The notes beneath the pieces were generated by a model. That model was not told the origin of the DNA. It searched no databases and was given only the letters and a program-made list of their open reading frames with translations. Shown here piece by piece: positions 35,305 through 44,526 of a stretch of DNA of 64,000 nt. This stretch comes from Segatella copri (GTDB lineage Bacteria; Bacteroidota; Bacteroidia; Bacteroidales; Bacteroidaceae): NCBI RefSeq assembly GCF_949820605.1, contig NZ_CATKVU010000006.1:2925001-2989000 (forward strand), in the 5' to 3' direction. Each line of letters starts with the position of its first letter. The stretch's first letter is position 1. The position numbers and the translations under genes are program-made.

Positions 35305-36537
35305 TTATTCCATATTGTCCGTCTTAGGACGGAGAGCGAAGAGCTGAACTGCGAGAGCCACTGCTACCACAGCTGCGAGCACTGCGAAACCGAGTCCGAG
35401 GTCGCCGTTATCGCTCCATTTGCCCAGCACATTGGTGATGGCTGCACCGGCAAACACACCTACCATGTTCATGATGCCATAAGCCGTAGCACGCTGGCGG
35501 GCTCCAACAAACTGGCAGAGGATTGGCATATTGTTGGCATCGAACATACCGAAGCCGATACCGAACAGCAAACCTGCACAGATAATACCTATTACATTAT
35601 GACCGAAGCCCAGAAGCAGGAGCGAAGGAATGGTCAGTCCCAGACCGATAGCACCTGTATAGACACGGCCGCGGATGTTACGCTTTACCCAACGGTCGCT
35701 CAATGTACCGCCCAGCAGCACGCCGATAAACGAAGAAGCGGCAATGGTGATGGTGGCCATAGGACCCGCCTGCGACATCGGGAGATTCAGATTCTCGGCA
35801 AAGAGCGTTGGCAGCCAGTTCTTTGTTGCCCATCCCGGTAAGCTAGGTGCTGCGAAATAGAGCAGGATAACCCAGAAAGCCACGTTGCTGAGCAGCGACT
35901 TCATGCTGGCGAAAACGCCCATCGACTTTGGTTTCTCCACCTTTACCTCTGAAGGATTCACCTCGCGCTGCTTATCACGCAGGAACGCTGCCAGGATACA
36001 AGCATATACGATACCGATCATTCCGAACCAGTGGAAGGTGGTATGCCATGAGTAGGCTGCTGCGAGCGTTGCTCCGAAACCTCCTACTGCTTGGCCGATG
36101 TAAAGACCGGTCATGTGGATACCTACTGCAAGCGAGCGTGAACCACCGGTATGATAATCGGCAATGAGCGCCAAGCCCGCTGGCAGATAGAGCGCCTCAC
36201 TCACACCCATGAAAGAACGGAGCCAGAACACCTGGTCGAAGGTGGTTGCCATTCCCATGAGATAGGTTACAGATGACCAGACCAGCAAACTGCCAACAAT
36301 GAGCCATTTGCGGCTCAGACGGTCAGCGATGATACCGGATACAGGGCTCATCAATCCGTAAATCCAGAGGAATACGGCCATCAGACGACCGAAGTTGGTT
36401 GCCGACTGCAGTTCCTGAATGTCAATCTGCATGGCATCCTTCATGGTGCTGAGCATCTGCCGGTCCATATAATTGAGCAGGGCTACGCCTCCAAGAAGGC
36501 CTACCACCACCCAAGGATACATTTTAGAATTTTTCAT
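35305..36537 (-). CDS. nanT: MFS transporter, likely inner-membrane sialic acid importer
   Basis: The 410-residue protein has about 12 membrane segments and the MFS signature (LLNYMDRQMLSTM near the start, GIIADRLSRKWL loop 2-3, GGTLSDRWVKRNIRGR loop 8-9). It looks like the anion:cation symporter branch. Between the lyase/epimerase and SusCD genes it should carry sialic acid from periplasm to cytoplasm, as NanT does in Bacteroides; substrate assigned by context. Confidence 0.85.
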   Translation of the reverse strand: MKNSKMYPWVVVGLLGGVALLNYMDRQMLSTMKDAMQIDIQELQSATNFGRLMAVFLWIYGLMSPVSGIIADRLSRKWLIVGSLLVWSSVTYLMGMATTFDQVFWLRSFMGVSEALYLPAGLALIADYHTGGSRSLAVGIHMTGLYIGQAVGGFGATLAAAYSWHTTFHWFGMIGIVYACILAAFLRDKQREVNPSEVKVEKPKSMGVFASMKSLLSNVAFWVILLYFAAPSLPGWATKNWLPTLFAENLNLPMSQAGPMATITIAASSFIGVLLGGTLSDRWVKRNIRGRVYTGAIGLGLTIPSLLLLGFGHNVIGIICAGLLFGIGFGMFDANNMPILCQFVGARQRATAYGIMNMVGVFAGAAITNVLGKWSDNGDLGLGFAVLAAVVAVALAVQLFALRPKTDNME

Positions 36538-36665
36538 AAATTGTTAAGAAAAATTTGTTCTTTATTTTCTGTTGATTAATATTTTTTCTCTTATTGTTTA
36601 GGAAGAGAGAATCCCGTATTATTCTGCGGGATTCTCATTTTGTTTATCTGCCGGAGATTCCGTTA

Positions 36666-37925
36666 TTATTTTGCGAGAATCTCATTGCAGAGCATAAATG
36701 AACGGATCATCATACGAGGGATATGGAACGGACCCTTGAAGATATTACCCTTGGCTGCCTGAGCAACAGAACCGTCGCGGTGCAGATAGCCATACCACTC
36801 GCCATATTCATGGTCTGGGAAATGGGCGTATGTCCATTCACTTATCTGGCGGTGACGCTTAAGATATTTCTCATCACCTGTGAGCTTGTATGCATAGAGG
36901 TTGGCGATGATTGTCTCTGTCTGTGGCCACCAGAACTTCATATCCTGTGAGTAATCCTGCTGCGGATAACCCTTACAGTCGCGGAAGTTGATTATGCCGC
37001 CAAATTCTTCATCCCATCCCCAGTCCCATGACCAGTCGAGAATCTGAAGAGCAAACTCCAGCAGTTTTTTGTCGCCTCTGCGCTCTGCCACATCCATCAG
37101 GAACCATGATGTTTCGATGCAATGGCCTGGATTGATAAGGCGTCCGTTGATAGAATCGATAAATTCACCATTTGGTCCTACGGTTTCCAGAAGTGCCTTG
37201 AATTCTGGATGAGCGAAGTTGTTGATGAGTGATTCCAAGGACTGATCGGTCTGTTCATCAAGTTCTGGATCATCAATAACCTGCTTCAAAACGTTGGCCA
37301 CATTGATGAGAATCATCGTAATGCTATGTCCCTTCATTTCTACTGTAGGCAGATATTTCGGTTCGAGAAGTCCCGGAGTTGTGAGTCTCTTACGCATCTC
37401 ACGGAAAATCTGCATTGCCTTTTCAGCATAAGTGCGGTCGCCGGTAGCCTTGCTGTATTCTGCCATCGCTATGGCTGCAAAACTCTCGCTGAACACGTAG
37501 CGGCGCTTACGCAAAGGCTTGCCATCGGCTGTTACTTCGAAGAACATGTGGCGGTCGGTATCAAAACAGTGGGCCTCGATGAAATCGATAGTCTGCTTAG
37601 CTGCATCAAGCCACTCCTGACGACGCTCTATATTATTGTATGCGAAACAGCAGGTATATGCAAAACGTCCCTGAAACCATACTGACTTGGTGGTATCCAT
37701 CAGTTCACCATTGCGGTCAACGCAGGTATAAACTCCACCATTCTCGGTGTCAAGACCATATTTCATCCAGAAAGGCATGATGTTCTGAACGAGGTCTTCA
37801 CGGTAGCACTCAGCCCAATAGCCTAAATATTTTTTTATATCCATGGTAGATAACTTGATTTTGCCATTTAGAGTGGGTGTCAAAAAAAATGCCAGTAACC
37901 GACAGATTTTTTTAGCACCCTCCAC
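36666..37925 (-). CDS. AGE-family epimerase (N-acylglucosamine 2-epimerase type)
   Basis: The best start is the ATG at 37844 (MDIKKYLGYWAECYREDL), giving 392 residues; the longer frame adds 27 unlikely residues. The (alpha/alpha)6-barrel family motifs are ENGGVYTCVDRNG, VWFQGRFAYTCCFAYN, GHSITMILINVANV, LINPGHCIETSWFLMD with the catalytic His, and EYGEWYGYLHRDG. It should convert N-acetylmannosamine to N-acetylglucosamine after the lyase step, as RenBP-like enzymes do in the Bacteroides nan pathway. Confidence 0.88.
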   Translation of the reverse strand: MEGAKKICRLLAFFLTPTLNGKIKLSTMDIKKYLGYWAECYREDLVQNIMPFWMKYGLDTENGGVYTCVDRNGELMDTTKSVWFQGRFAYTCCFAYNNIERRQEWLDAAKQTIDFIEAHCFDTDRHMFFEVTADGKPLRKRRYVFSESFAAIAMAEYSKATGDRTYAEKAMQIFREMRKRLTTPGLLEPKYLPTVEMKGHSITMILINVANVLKQVIDDPELDEQTDQSLESLINNFAHPEFKALLETVGPNGEFIDSINGRLINPGHCIETSWFLMDVAERRGDKKLLEFALQILDWSWDWGWDEEFGGIINFRDCKGYPQQDYSQDMKFWWPQTETIIANLYAYKLTGDEKYLKRHRQISEWTYAHFPDHEYGEWYGYLHRDGSVAQAAKGNIFKGPFHIPRMMIRSFMLCNEILAK

Positions 37926-37963
37926 TTAATAAACTAACAATTAACTAACTATCTATTCTTATC

Positions 37964-38887
37964 TTAAAAGAGATTACATTTGTTGAAGAAGTCGATTGCC
38001 TCGAGTTCCTTCTTCATGTTTGCCTCCTCCTCGTCTGTCATATTGTTAAACGGTGTGCGGTTCTTTCCGAGATCGAAACCGATCAGCTTCATGATGCGCT
38101 TGCCGCCTACAATATTGCCGCGATAGTGGCAGATTACGTTAATTACCTCCTGTGCAAAGTTCTGAAGCTCGCGTGCCTTCTCGATATCACCTGCTTTCCA
38201 GGCATCGATAATGCCGGTGAGGCAACGGCCGTTATAATTGGTTGTACCACCGATACCACCCTGTGCGCCACCCATTGCAAGGCTAGGCAAAATGGTTTCG
38301 TCCTGACCGTGGAGCATATCAAACTTTCCATCCTTGTAGAGTCGGCACTGGTTGTACTCATACAGGCTCTCGAAGGTATACTTGATACCAGCGAAGTTAG
38401 GAATTCTGCCATCTACAGCCTTCAACAAGTCGAGCATTGGCAGGAAAGCACCATTGAATGCAGGGATGTGGTAGTAGTAGAATGGAAGTTCAGGAGCTGC
38501 AGAAGCAATTTCCTCGCAGTATTTTACCAATTCCTCGATTCTACCGATCTTTGGGAATGGAGGAGCCATCGAACCGATACCCCAAACGCCCAGTTTCTGT
38601 GCGTGCTCAGCCAGACGGCGGCTTTCGCGGAGGCAGCAGCTACCTACATGGACAATTACCTTGAAGTCCTTAGGCACTACCTCAACCCATCTCTCAGCGA
38701 GCTGCATTCTCTCTTCTGTTGAAAGCATATAGCCCTCGCCAGATGAACCATTGATAAACACACCCTTCAAGCCATTCTTCTGAAGCATCTTGGCATAAGC
38801 CTCGATTGGTTCCAAATTCACATCACCATTCTCATAAAAAGGAGTAAACGGTGCATCGATAAGTCCCTTAATCTTTTCCATATTCAA
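37964..38887 (-). CDS. nanA: N-acetylneuraminate lyase
   Basis: The 307-residue DapA/NAL-family aldolase splits sialic acid into N-acetylmannosamine and pyruvate. Visible motifs are LIDAPFTPFYENGDVN, FINGSSGEGYMLSTEERMQL (GSSGE pyruvate-binding loop), PFYYYHIPAFNG with the catalytic Tyr, and FAGIKYTFESLYEY with the Schiff-base Lys. The start may be the second Met at 38881. It is the first gene of the long operon, reading away from the ROK regulator. Confidence 0.93.
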   Translation of the reverse strand: MNMEKIKGLIDAPFTPFYENGDVNLEPIEAYAKMLQKNGLKGVFINGSSGEGYMLSTEERMQLAERWVEVVPKDFKVIVHVGSCCLRESRRLAEHAQKLGVWGIGSMAPPFPKIGRIEELVKYCEEIASAAPELPFYYYHIPAFNGAFLPMLDLLKAVDGRIPNFAGIKYTFESLYEYNQCRLYKDGKFDMLHGQDETILPSLAMGGAQGGIGGTTNYNGRCLTGIIDAWKAGDIEKARELQNFAQEVINVICHYRGNIVGGKRIMKLIGFDLGKNRTPFNNMTDEEEANMKKELEAIDFFNKCNLF

Positions 38888-38930
38888 TATTTCTTTTTGT
38901 TATTGTTTATTGTTAATTGTATTTCGGTTG

Positions 38931-38962
38931 CAAATATACGATTATTTCCAATACCTTCCAAA
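38931..38962 (-). promoter_or_regulatory. Main promoter of the sialic-acid operon with TTCCAA repeats
   Basis: Minus-strand TTTG (38962-38959), 20 bases, then TATATTTG (38938-38931): a full match to the Bacteroidetes promoter. On the plus strand TTCCAA occurs at 38946 and 38956, exactly 10 bp apart, inside the spacer and -33 box. They are a possible operator. Confidence 0.7.
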
Positions 38963-39183
38963 AAAAAAAACAACTATTTTATTTTTTCGCTTTAAATAAT
39001 TTAATTTATTTATTTTTTCTTACATTTTTAGGCTTACACCTTATTATATATAGGATATTAAATAGTTTTTATGCGTCAAAAGCGAAACAAATCCTCAAAA
39101 ACCAATTTACCTAACTAAAACAATTCTAAACCTACATATAAAAAAATAAATTCATATTTTGTTTTATTAACTAGCAAATAATA

Positions 39184-39211
39184 AATAATTAGAATTATTT
39201 TGTTACCTTTG
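39184..39211 (+). promoter_or_regulatory. ROK gene promoter with an AATAATT-AG-AATTATT palindrome
   Basis: TACCTTTG (39204-39211) is the -7 box. A 16-bp palindrome at 39184-39199 sits just upstream of it, where a bound regulator would block polymerase. The 353-base region between the divergent genes is otherwise AT-rich with no further gene. Confidence 0.55.
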
Positions 39212-39240
39212 CAGAAAATTTAAATAAATACATCTGCCAC

Positions 39241-40437
39241 ATGATACAGGACTCTATAAATAATGTCAAATTTACGAGTTCAAAAGCTGCGCTTTTAAAC
39301 TCGTTTATCGAGAACGGAGAACAGACGATTTCCGAGCTCTCCGAGTATCTGGGGGTGAGCGTGCCTTACACAACCAAGATTCTCAAAGAACTGGTTGATA
39401 AGGAACTGGTGGGCGTAACCGGAAAGAAGGAGAACTACGCCAAGAGAGCGCCCAAGATTTACGGTCTGATTTCCACCTCGGGCTACTTTCTTGGCATTGA
39501 TGCCGGAAAACAGAGTTATACACTCGGCATCTGCGACTTCTGCGGAAACATAGTTACCAAGCCCGAGAGGATGGACATCGAATATGAGAATAGTCCGGAA
39601 TATCTGGCCCGACTGCTCGAATTCACCAACGACTACATCAACCGCTCGGGCATCGAAAGAAAGATGATCAAAAAGGGATGCATGAGTATCGGCGGACGAG
39701 TGAATCCTATCACGGGAAGTGCTTTCAGCTTTCTTACGTTTCTGGACAAGCCGCTGGCGGAAGAACTGACCGAAAAAACGGGCTTCCCGTTCTGCATCGA
39801 CAACGATACGCGCTGCATGACCTACGGCGAATTTCTAAAGGGCGTATGCAAAGGACTGAAGGATGTCATCTTCGTAAACGTGAGCTGGGGCATCGGCATC
39901 GGCATCATCTTCGACGGCAGACTCTATCTGGGCCGCTCCGGATTCTCTGGCGAAATAGGTCACATGCATATCTATAACAATGGCATCATCTGTCATTGCG
40001 GTAAAACGGGCTGCATGGAAACCGAGACATCGGGCTCTGCCATCGTGCGCAAATTGCGCCAGGCTCTCAAGGAAGGTGCCACTTCAGTACTCTCGAAGAA
40101 GATAACTGACGAGAATCAGGAGATTACCCTACAGGACTTCCTGGATGCCATCCGCAGAGAAGATGTGCTCTGTATCGACATCTTGCAGAAGGTGGCTGAG
40201 GAGCTGGGCACCAACCTGGCTGGCATCATCAACACCTTCAATCCGGAGATGCTGGTCATCGGCGGCGATCTGTCGGTAACGGGCGACTATCTTATTCAGC
40301 CTATCAGCATGGATATCATGAAGTATTCGCTGAATCTGGTGAACAAGGATTCGCGCATCGTACTCTCCACACTGAGGGAGAAAGCCGGATTAACAGGCGC
40401 CTGTCTCATGGCGAGAAACAGATTTCTGAATGGTTAA
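39241..40437 (+). CDS. ROK-family transcriptional regulator/sugar kinase-like protein
   Basis: The 398-residue protein has an N-terminal winged HTH (ISELSEYLGVSVPYTTKILK, residues ~33-52) and a ROK domain: GIDAGKQSYTLGICD nucleotide-binding start, FGCIDNDTR-like FCIDNDTRCMTYGE, GFSGEIGHMHI and the zinc motif CHCGKTGCMETETSG. It is divergent from the sialic-acid operon and most likely controls it in response to sialic acid or ManNAc, as ROK regulators do elsewhere. Binding sites are proposed in the shared upstream region. Confidence 0.9.
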   Translation: MIQDSINNVKFTSSKAALLNSFIENGEQTISELSEYLGVSVPYTTKILKELVDKELVGVTGKKENYAKRAPKIYGLISTSGYFLGIDAGKQSYTLGICDFCGNIVTKPERMDIEYENSPEYLARLLEFTNDYINRSGIERKMIKKGCMSIGGRVNPITGSAFSFLTFLDKPLAEELTEKTGFPFCIDNDTRCMTYGEFLKGVCKGLKDVIFVNVSWGIGIGIIFDGRLYLGRSGFSGEIGHMHIYNNGIICHCGKTGCMETETSGSAIVRKLRQALKEGATSVLSKKITDENQEITLQDFLDAIRREDVLCIDILQKVAEELGTNLAGIINTFNPEMLVIGGDLSVTGDYLIQPISMDIMKYSLNLVNKDSRIVLSTLREKAGLTGACLMARNRFLNG

Positions 40438-40524
40438 GGCTACAGCGGTTACAGTTTCCCCAAAAGGCTTATCTTACATTTAATGGCGTGCTGATTTTAT
40501 TATCTGTCATGCTCCTTGCACTGG

Positions 40525-42452
40525 CGGAGAATCGAGTAGGAGGAAAACGAAGTAGTTTTTCTCCTACTTTCGTTTTCCGACCTCTCACACCACCGTACAT
40601 GCGGTTCCGCATACGGCGGTTCCTATTTTGGGTGCCATTCGATGTATGAACCCATCAATGTAGCATAGCCTGCCATGCTCAACCTTTCATTGGTTATCGC
40701 ACGACATAGTATGTAACTGCCAGCTATGCGCCAATACCCCAGACGACTATTGCCCCACATGTAAGCCTGGTATTTATCTATACCACACTTTATCAAGTTG
40801 GCAATTCTCGTTTTCACCCTCTTCCACGACTTCCATATACACATACGTAGCCGTCGCCTTAGCCACTCGTCAGTTTCCATGAGGAAACGTTTCATGTTGG
40901 CAAGGTGATAGAAACCTACCCACCCCCTTATGTACTCTTCAAGTTTTTGCTTCCTCTTGGCATATCCCCAACCATTGCTTCGGGAAGTCAACTCCTTGAG
41001 TTTGGCTTTCATCTTGGATTTGGCTTTTGGGTGTACCGTGAGTTGGCATTTGCCTTTCATTACATAAAAGGAGTAACCAAGGTATTTCACACCTTGCACA
41101 TAGGACACAACTGTCTTGTCCCTGTTCACCTTCAGATGAAGTTTTCCTTCGATGAATCGGGTTACAGATTCCTTCACGCGCTTGGCTGCACGCTTGGACT
41201 TACAAAATATCATCGAGTCATCGGCATAGCGGACAAAAGGGAGACCTCGGCTTGTGAGTTCCTTGTCCAACTCGTTGAGCATGATGTTGCTCAAGAGCGG
41301 ACTTAGAGGTCCTCCTTGGGGAGTACCTTCCTCACTTGCCTCGAACATACCTTTGTTCATCACACCACTGCGAAGATATTTGTGAATAAGGCTTATCACC
41401 CTACCGTCCTTTATCGTGCGGCTGAGGATTTCTATGAGTTTACTGTGGCTCACCATGTCGAAGAAACGCTCCAAGTCGAGGTCAACCACATAAATGTAGC
41501 CATCATCGATTATTTTCTGAGCACCTCTTAGGGCATCATGGCAGCCTCTTCTCGGACGGAAGCCGTAGCTTCTTGGAGAGAATTGACGCTCATAGATGGG
41601 AGTTAGGGTCTGGTTGATGGCTTGTTGAACCAGACGGTCTATGACCGTGGGAATGCCCAACAGGCGCATCTTCCCATTGTCTTTGGGTATCTCTACCCTT
41701 TTTACTGGGTTCGGACGGTATGAACCGTCAAGCAAGGAACGGATTAGGGCATCCTTGTTAGCCAAGAGCCAAGGGAGCATTTGCTCACATGACATCTTGT
41801 CGATACCGCTACAGCCCCTGTTACGCTGCACTGCCTTGTAGGCTTCGAGTAGGTTATCAGGACTGATGATGTGCTCCAACAGGTGTTCCCTGTCGAATGG
41901 TACTTCCACGATGTTGTCTTCACATATCCACATAAAGGTCTGCACTCCCACATATCCTTCGGATTCCGTCCTACCTTTCTGTGGGCAGCCCTTGACTTCT
42001 GCCAATGTTTTCTGCATTCTTTCCTTCATAAGGTACGTTTCAATTACTATCGTTTAATTTATAGGTTCTGCCCTTCATGGAGCGTTATCGAGAACTCCAC
42101 TACTATGGCATCTGCTGACTTCTCACAGCAAGCTTTACTCCATGACTTTCGTAAAGGCAACTAATCGCCATGTCCGTGAGACCTCCTCGGATAAGGGCTT
42201 ATTCTTTCCATCTTATACCCACTTCATTTACACCAACCATTCCGAATAGCTATAGGACTTTGATTTGTTCTGCAATCTCATCCATGGTCAAATGCCTTAT
42301 ATGAAGTTTCTGTACGTTAGGTCAGATGTTTGCCGCCAGCTTCTTTCAGATTCCACCTTGCAGTGGACACCCTTGCTATTGGCTATACAATTCCCGCTAT
42401 TAGGGCTTGTTAGGGACTTGCACCCATTAGAATAAGCTCATGCCGAGCATAC
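40525..42452 (-). mobile_element. Group II intron (RNA ends approximate)
   Basis: On the minus strand the maturase gene is followed by a domain-V-like hairpin at 40573-40628 (CCGCCGTATGCGG and its GTACGGTGG partner) and a domain-VI-like stem, GGAAAACGAAAGTAGGAG with its complement, near 40525-40580. At the 5' side, the intron seems to begin at about 42452, right after a 10-bp hairpin plus T5 (42458-42492). The ribozyme core (GGGTGCAAGTCCC) is near 42417. The placement resembles class C introns, which insert after terminator stems. Confidence 0.75.
40623..42029 (-). CDS. ltrA: Group II intron reverse transcriptase/maturase
   Basis: The 468-residue protein has RT motifs in order: LLEAYKAVQRNRGCSGIDKM, IPKDNGKMRLLGIPTVIDRL, PRSYGFRPRRGCHDAL, VVDLDLERFFDMV, EEGTPQGGPLSPLLSNIML and the catalytic FVRYADDSMIF. 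The maturase X domain (group II intron maturase-specific) follows at about residues 350-440. There is no HNH endonuclease domain at the C-terminus, as in class C-like introns. The frame is intact, so the intron may still be mobile. Confidence 0.95.
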   Translation of the reverse strand: MKERMQKTLAEVKGCPQKGRTESEGYVGVQTFMWICEDNIVEVPFDREHLLEHIISPDNLLEAYKAVQRNRGCSGIDKMSCEQMLPWLLANKDALIRSLLDGSYRPNPVKRVEIPKDNGKMRLLGIPTVIDRLVQQAINQTLTPIYERQFSPRSYGFRPRRGCHDALRGAQKIIDDGYIYVVDLDLERFFDMVSHSKLIEILSRTIKDGRVISLIHKYLRSGVMNKGMFEASEEGTPQGGPLSPLLSNIMLNELDKELTSRGLPFVRYADDSMIFCKSKRAAKRVKESVTRFIEGKLHLKVNRDKTVVSYVQGVKYLGYSFYVMKGKCQLTVHPKAKSKMKAKLKELTSRSNGWGYAKRKQKLEEYIRGWVGFYHLANMKRFLMETDEWLRRRLRMCIWKSWKRVKTRIANLIKCGIDKYQAYMWGNSRLGYWRIAGSYILCRAITNERLSMAGYATLMGSYIEWHPK

Positions 42453-42457
42453 AAAAA

Positions 42458-42492
42458 CTACCCATGCACCCTAAAACAGGGGGCATGGGTAG
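42458..42492. terminator. Terminator-like hairpin at the group II intron insertion point
   Basis: CTACCCATGC (42458-42467) pairs perfectly with GCATGGGTAG (42483-42492), with more pairing inside (CCCT/AGGG). On the minus strand it is followed by five T residues and then the intron. Confidence 0.7.
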
Positions 42493-43200
42493 GATTAACG
42501 ACATAGACTCAAACGATACAAGTCGCTATTACCCCCCAACAACCAGCATGATAAAATCATTATCAGTAAATCAGGAGTGAGGTAATAGGGCATCACAATC
42601 TCTGCAACTACTCTCTCCTGCTGCGTCATCATACGCTCATAAACTGGGTGATTCTTTCCTCAGTTCCTCAGTTCCTCAGTTTTGTTCTAGGGGGTATACT
42701 TGATACTTACAAATTGTAAGTAATTATATTTTATTATATATATATATAATAAGCTTCTAAATAAAGATAAAAGTGAAGGGTCAGAGAAAAACTGAGGAAC
42801 TGAGGAACTGAGGAAGATTTCTTATAGCTTTTTGTTTCTTGTTATTTGTTGTGGATAAAGTATTTAAGTGCTCAACTCTATGTTTTCTCTTCTGAAAAAG
42901 TATGAGTTGCGGGGCGCAAAACGGCGAGTTAGATTGTTTAACATAAAGCTCTAAAGCAGCCAAAGGAGAATAAGAGAGGTTGGAACGTAAACAGTTGGGA
43001 ATGAGTAGATTTGCACAAAGTTGCCAAATCGGCATAAAGCAAGCGAGTGAGGAATATTGAAGTAGTTCAGTTACTAAATCGTGAGCCACAGTTACCTATG
43101 CAAAGCAGGTAACAATACGGAAAGGCAACTTTGTGCATCAACGGATTTTATTGCGCTGATTCTCAATGTTTTGCGTATCACGGAACGCTTACAAAATGAT
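42493..43200. other. Non-coding region with inverted CTGAGGAA repeats and att-like site
   Basis: TTCCTCAG repeats at 42658-42685 and the opposite CTGAGGAA repeats at 42785-42812 face each other across an AT-rich segment with a TATATATATATA run. The 20-bp repeat GCGAGTTAGATTGTTTAACA at 42924 follows. An open frame at 42781-43089 ending PQFLSSSVFL is not convincing as a gene, though its tail matches that of the primase-like protein at 18748. Confidence 0.5.
42924..42943. repeat. Candidate attachment site, left (20-bp direct repeat)
   Basis: GCGAGTTAGATTGTTTAACA is repeated without mismatch at 53369-53388. This copy lies about 290 bases before the first of two tyrosine recombinase genes, the usual position of an att site relative to its integrase. 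Confidence 0.5.
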
Positions 43201-43208
43201 TATATTTG
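43201..43208 (+). promoter_or_regulatory. -7 box of the first integrase gene
   Basis: TATATTTG, 22 bases before the ATG at 43230, supports that start over an upstream ATG at 43206. Confidence 0.5.
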
Positions 43209-43229
43209 CACACTCAAAATGTAAGCGTT

Positions 43230-44462
43230 ATGAAAATCGAAAAATTCAAGGTGTTGCTCTACCTAAAAAAGAGCGGAATGGACAAGAATGGAAAAGCTCC
43301 CATCATGGGACGCATCACGGTGAACAGGACTATGGCGCAGTTCTCCTGCAAGTTGTCTTGCACTCCATCGCTTTGGAATCCTCGTGCCAGCCGATTGGAA
43401 GGCAAGAGCAAGGAAGCCGTGGAGACCAACAAGGACATCGAGCAGTTGTTGCTTTCCATCCAAAAGGCTTTCGATATGCTTGTGGAAAAGAGAACGGACT
43501 TCGAGGCTAAGGATGTCAAGGAGGCTTTGCAGGGCAGCGTCAAGACACAGACCACCCTTCTCTCCTTCGTGGACGAGCATATCAGTGAACTCAGCACCCA
43601 TGAGGGCATCGATATGTCGAAGAGCAGTGTCTGGACTTACAGAAAAATTCGCAAGAATCTCGCTGAGTTCATCGGGGAGAAGTATAGGTTGACTGATTTG
43701 GCTTTCGGACAGCTGACCGAGCCTTTCATCAGTGACTTTCACCATTACTTGCTTGACGAGAAAGGCTTTTCATCAGGAACCATCACCATTTATGTGTCGC
43801 TCTTCAAGAAGATGTGCCGCATCGCCTTTGAGCGAGGCTTGTGCAAGAACCTGCTGTTCGCCCATTATCGGGTTGGCACTCCAAAGGTTACGACACCCAA
43901 GGCTCTCAGCATGTCTGATTTCATAAAAATCCGTGATGTGGAACTGCCCGAAGACAAGCCGAGACTATCCGTTAGCCGTGACCTGTTTCTTTTCGCCTGC
44001 TATGCAGGAACAGCCTTCATAGACACCGTTTCCATTACGAAAGCCAATGTCAAGGTGTTGGAGGATGGCGACAAATGGCTCATCTATAACCGCAAGAAGA
44101 CCGGAACACTTGCCAGGGTGAAACTCCTGCCCGAGGCATTGGAGCTGATGGCGAAATACGAGGACGGGGCAAGAGATACCCTTTTCCCATTGCTGAGCAC
44201 GAATCGTGTTCGTATCGATCTCATCACCATCTGCAAGTTGGCGGAAACGAGCAAGACCTATTCCTACCATTCGGGACGACACTCGTTCGCCAGCCTCATT
44301 ACGCTGGAGGCTGGTGTGCCGATGGAGACCATCTGCAAGATGCTCGGTCACAAGGATGTGAAGATGACACAGCGGTATGCGAGAGTAACCCAAAAGAAGC
44401 TGTTTGAGGACATGGACAAGTTCATCGCTGCAACCGAGAAGGACTTTATTCTCGCATTATGA
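43230..44462 (+). CDS. Tyrosine recombinase/integrase 1
   Basis: Starting at 43230 (MKIEKFKVLLYLKKSG) it has 410 residues. It shows the Bacteroidetes integrase layout: an Arm-binding N-terminal domain, a SAM-like core-binding domain (residues ~110-205), and a catalytic domain with CYAGTAFIDTVSITKAN (box I), KKTG, HSGRHSFASLI (H-x-x-R) and LGHKDVKMTQRYARV ending in the nucleophile Tyr. The box I Arg of other families is not obvious, as in many Bacteroidetes relatives. It probably catalyses integration of the surrounding element together with integrase 2. Confidence 0.9.
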   Translation: MKIEKFKVLLYLKKSGMDKNGKAPIMGRITVNRTMAQFSCKLSCTPSLWNPRASRLEGKSKEAVETNKDIEQLLLSIQKAFDMLVEKRTDFEAKDVKEALQGSVKTQTTLLSFVDEHISELSTHEGIDMSKSSVWTYRKIRKNLAEFIGEKYRLTDLAFGQLTEPFISDFHHYLLDEKGFSSGTITIYVSLFKKMCRIAFERGLCKNLLFAHYRVGTPKVTTPKALSMSDFIKIRDVELPEDKPRLSVSRDLFLFACYAGTAFIDTVSITKANVKVLEDGDKWLIYNRKKTGTLARVKLLPEALELMAKYEDGARDTLFPLLSTNRVRIDLITICKLAETSKTYSYHSGRHSFASLITLEAGVPMETICKMLGHKDVKMTQRYARVTQKKLFEDMDKFIAATEKDFILAL

Positions 44463-44526
44463 ACAGGGCTTTCAACTTTTCTTTTTACAGTTTCAACTAC
44501 ATTATTATATTATAAGGACAACAACT

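Noticed and set aside
42781-43089. Minus-strand 102-codon open frame ending PQFLSSSVFL
   Set aside because: The body has no recognisable fold, and the ending is produced by the CTGAGGAA repeat; treated as non-coding with a shared tail.
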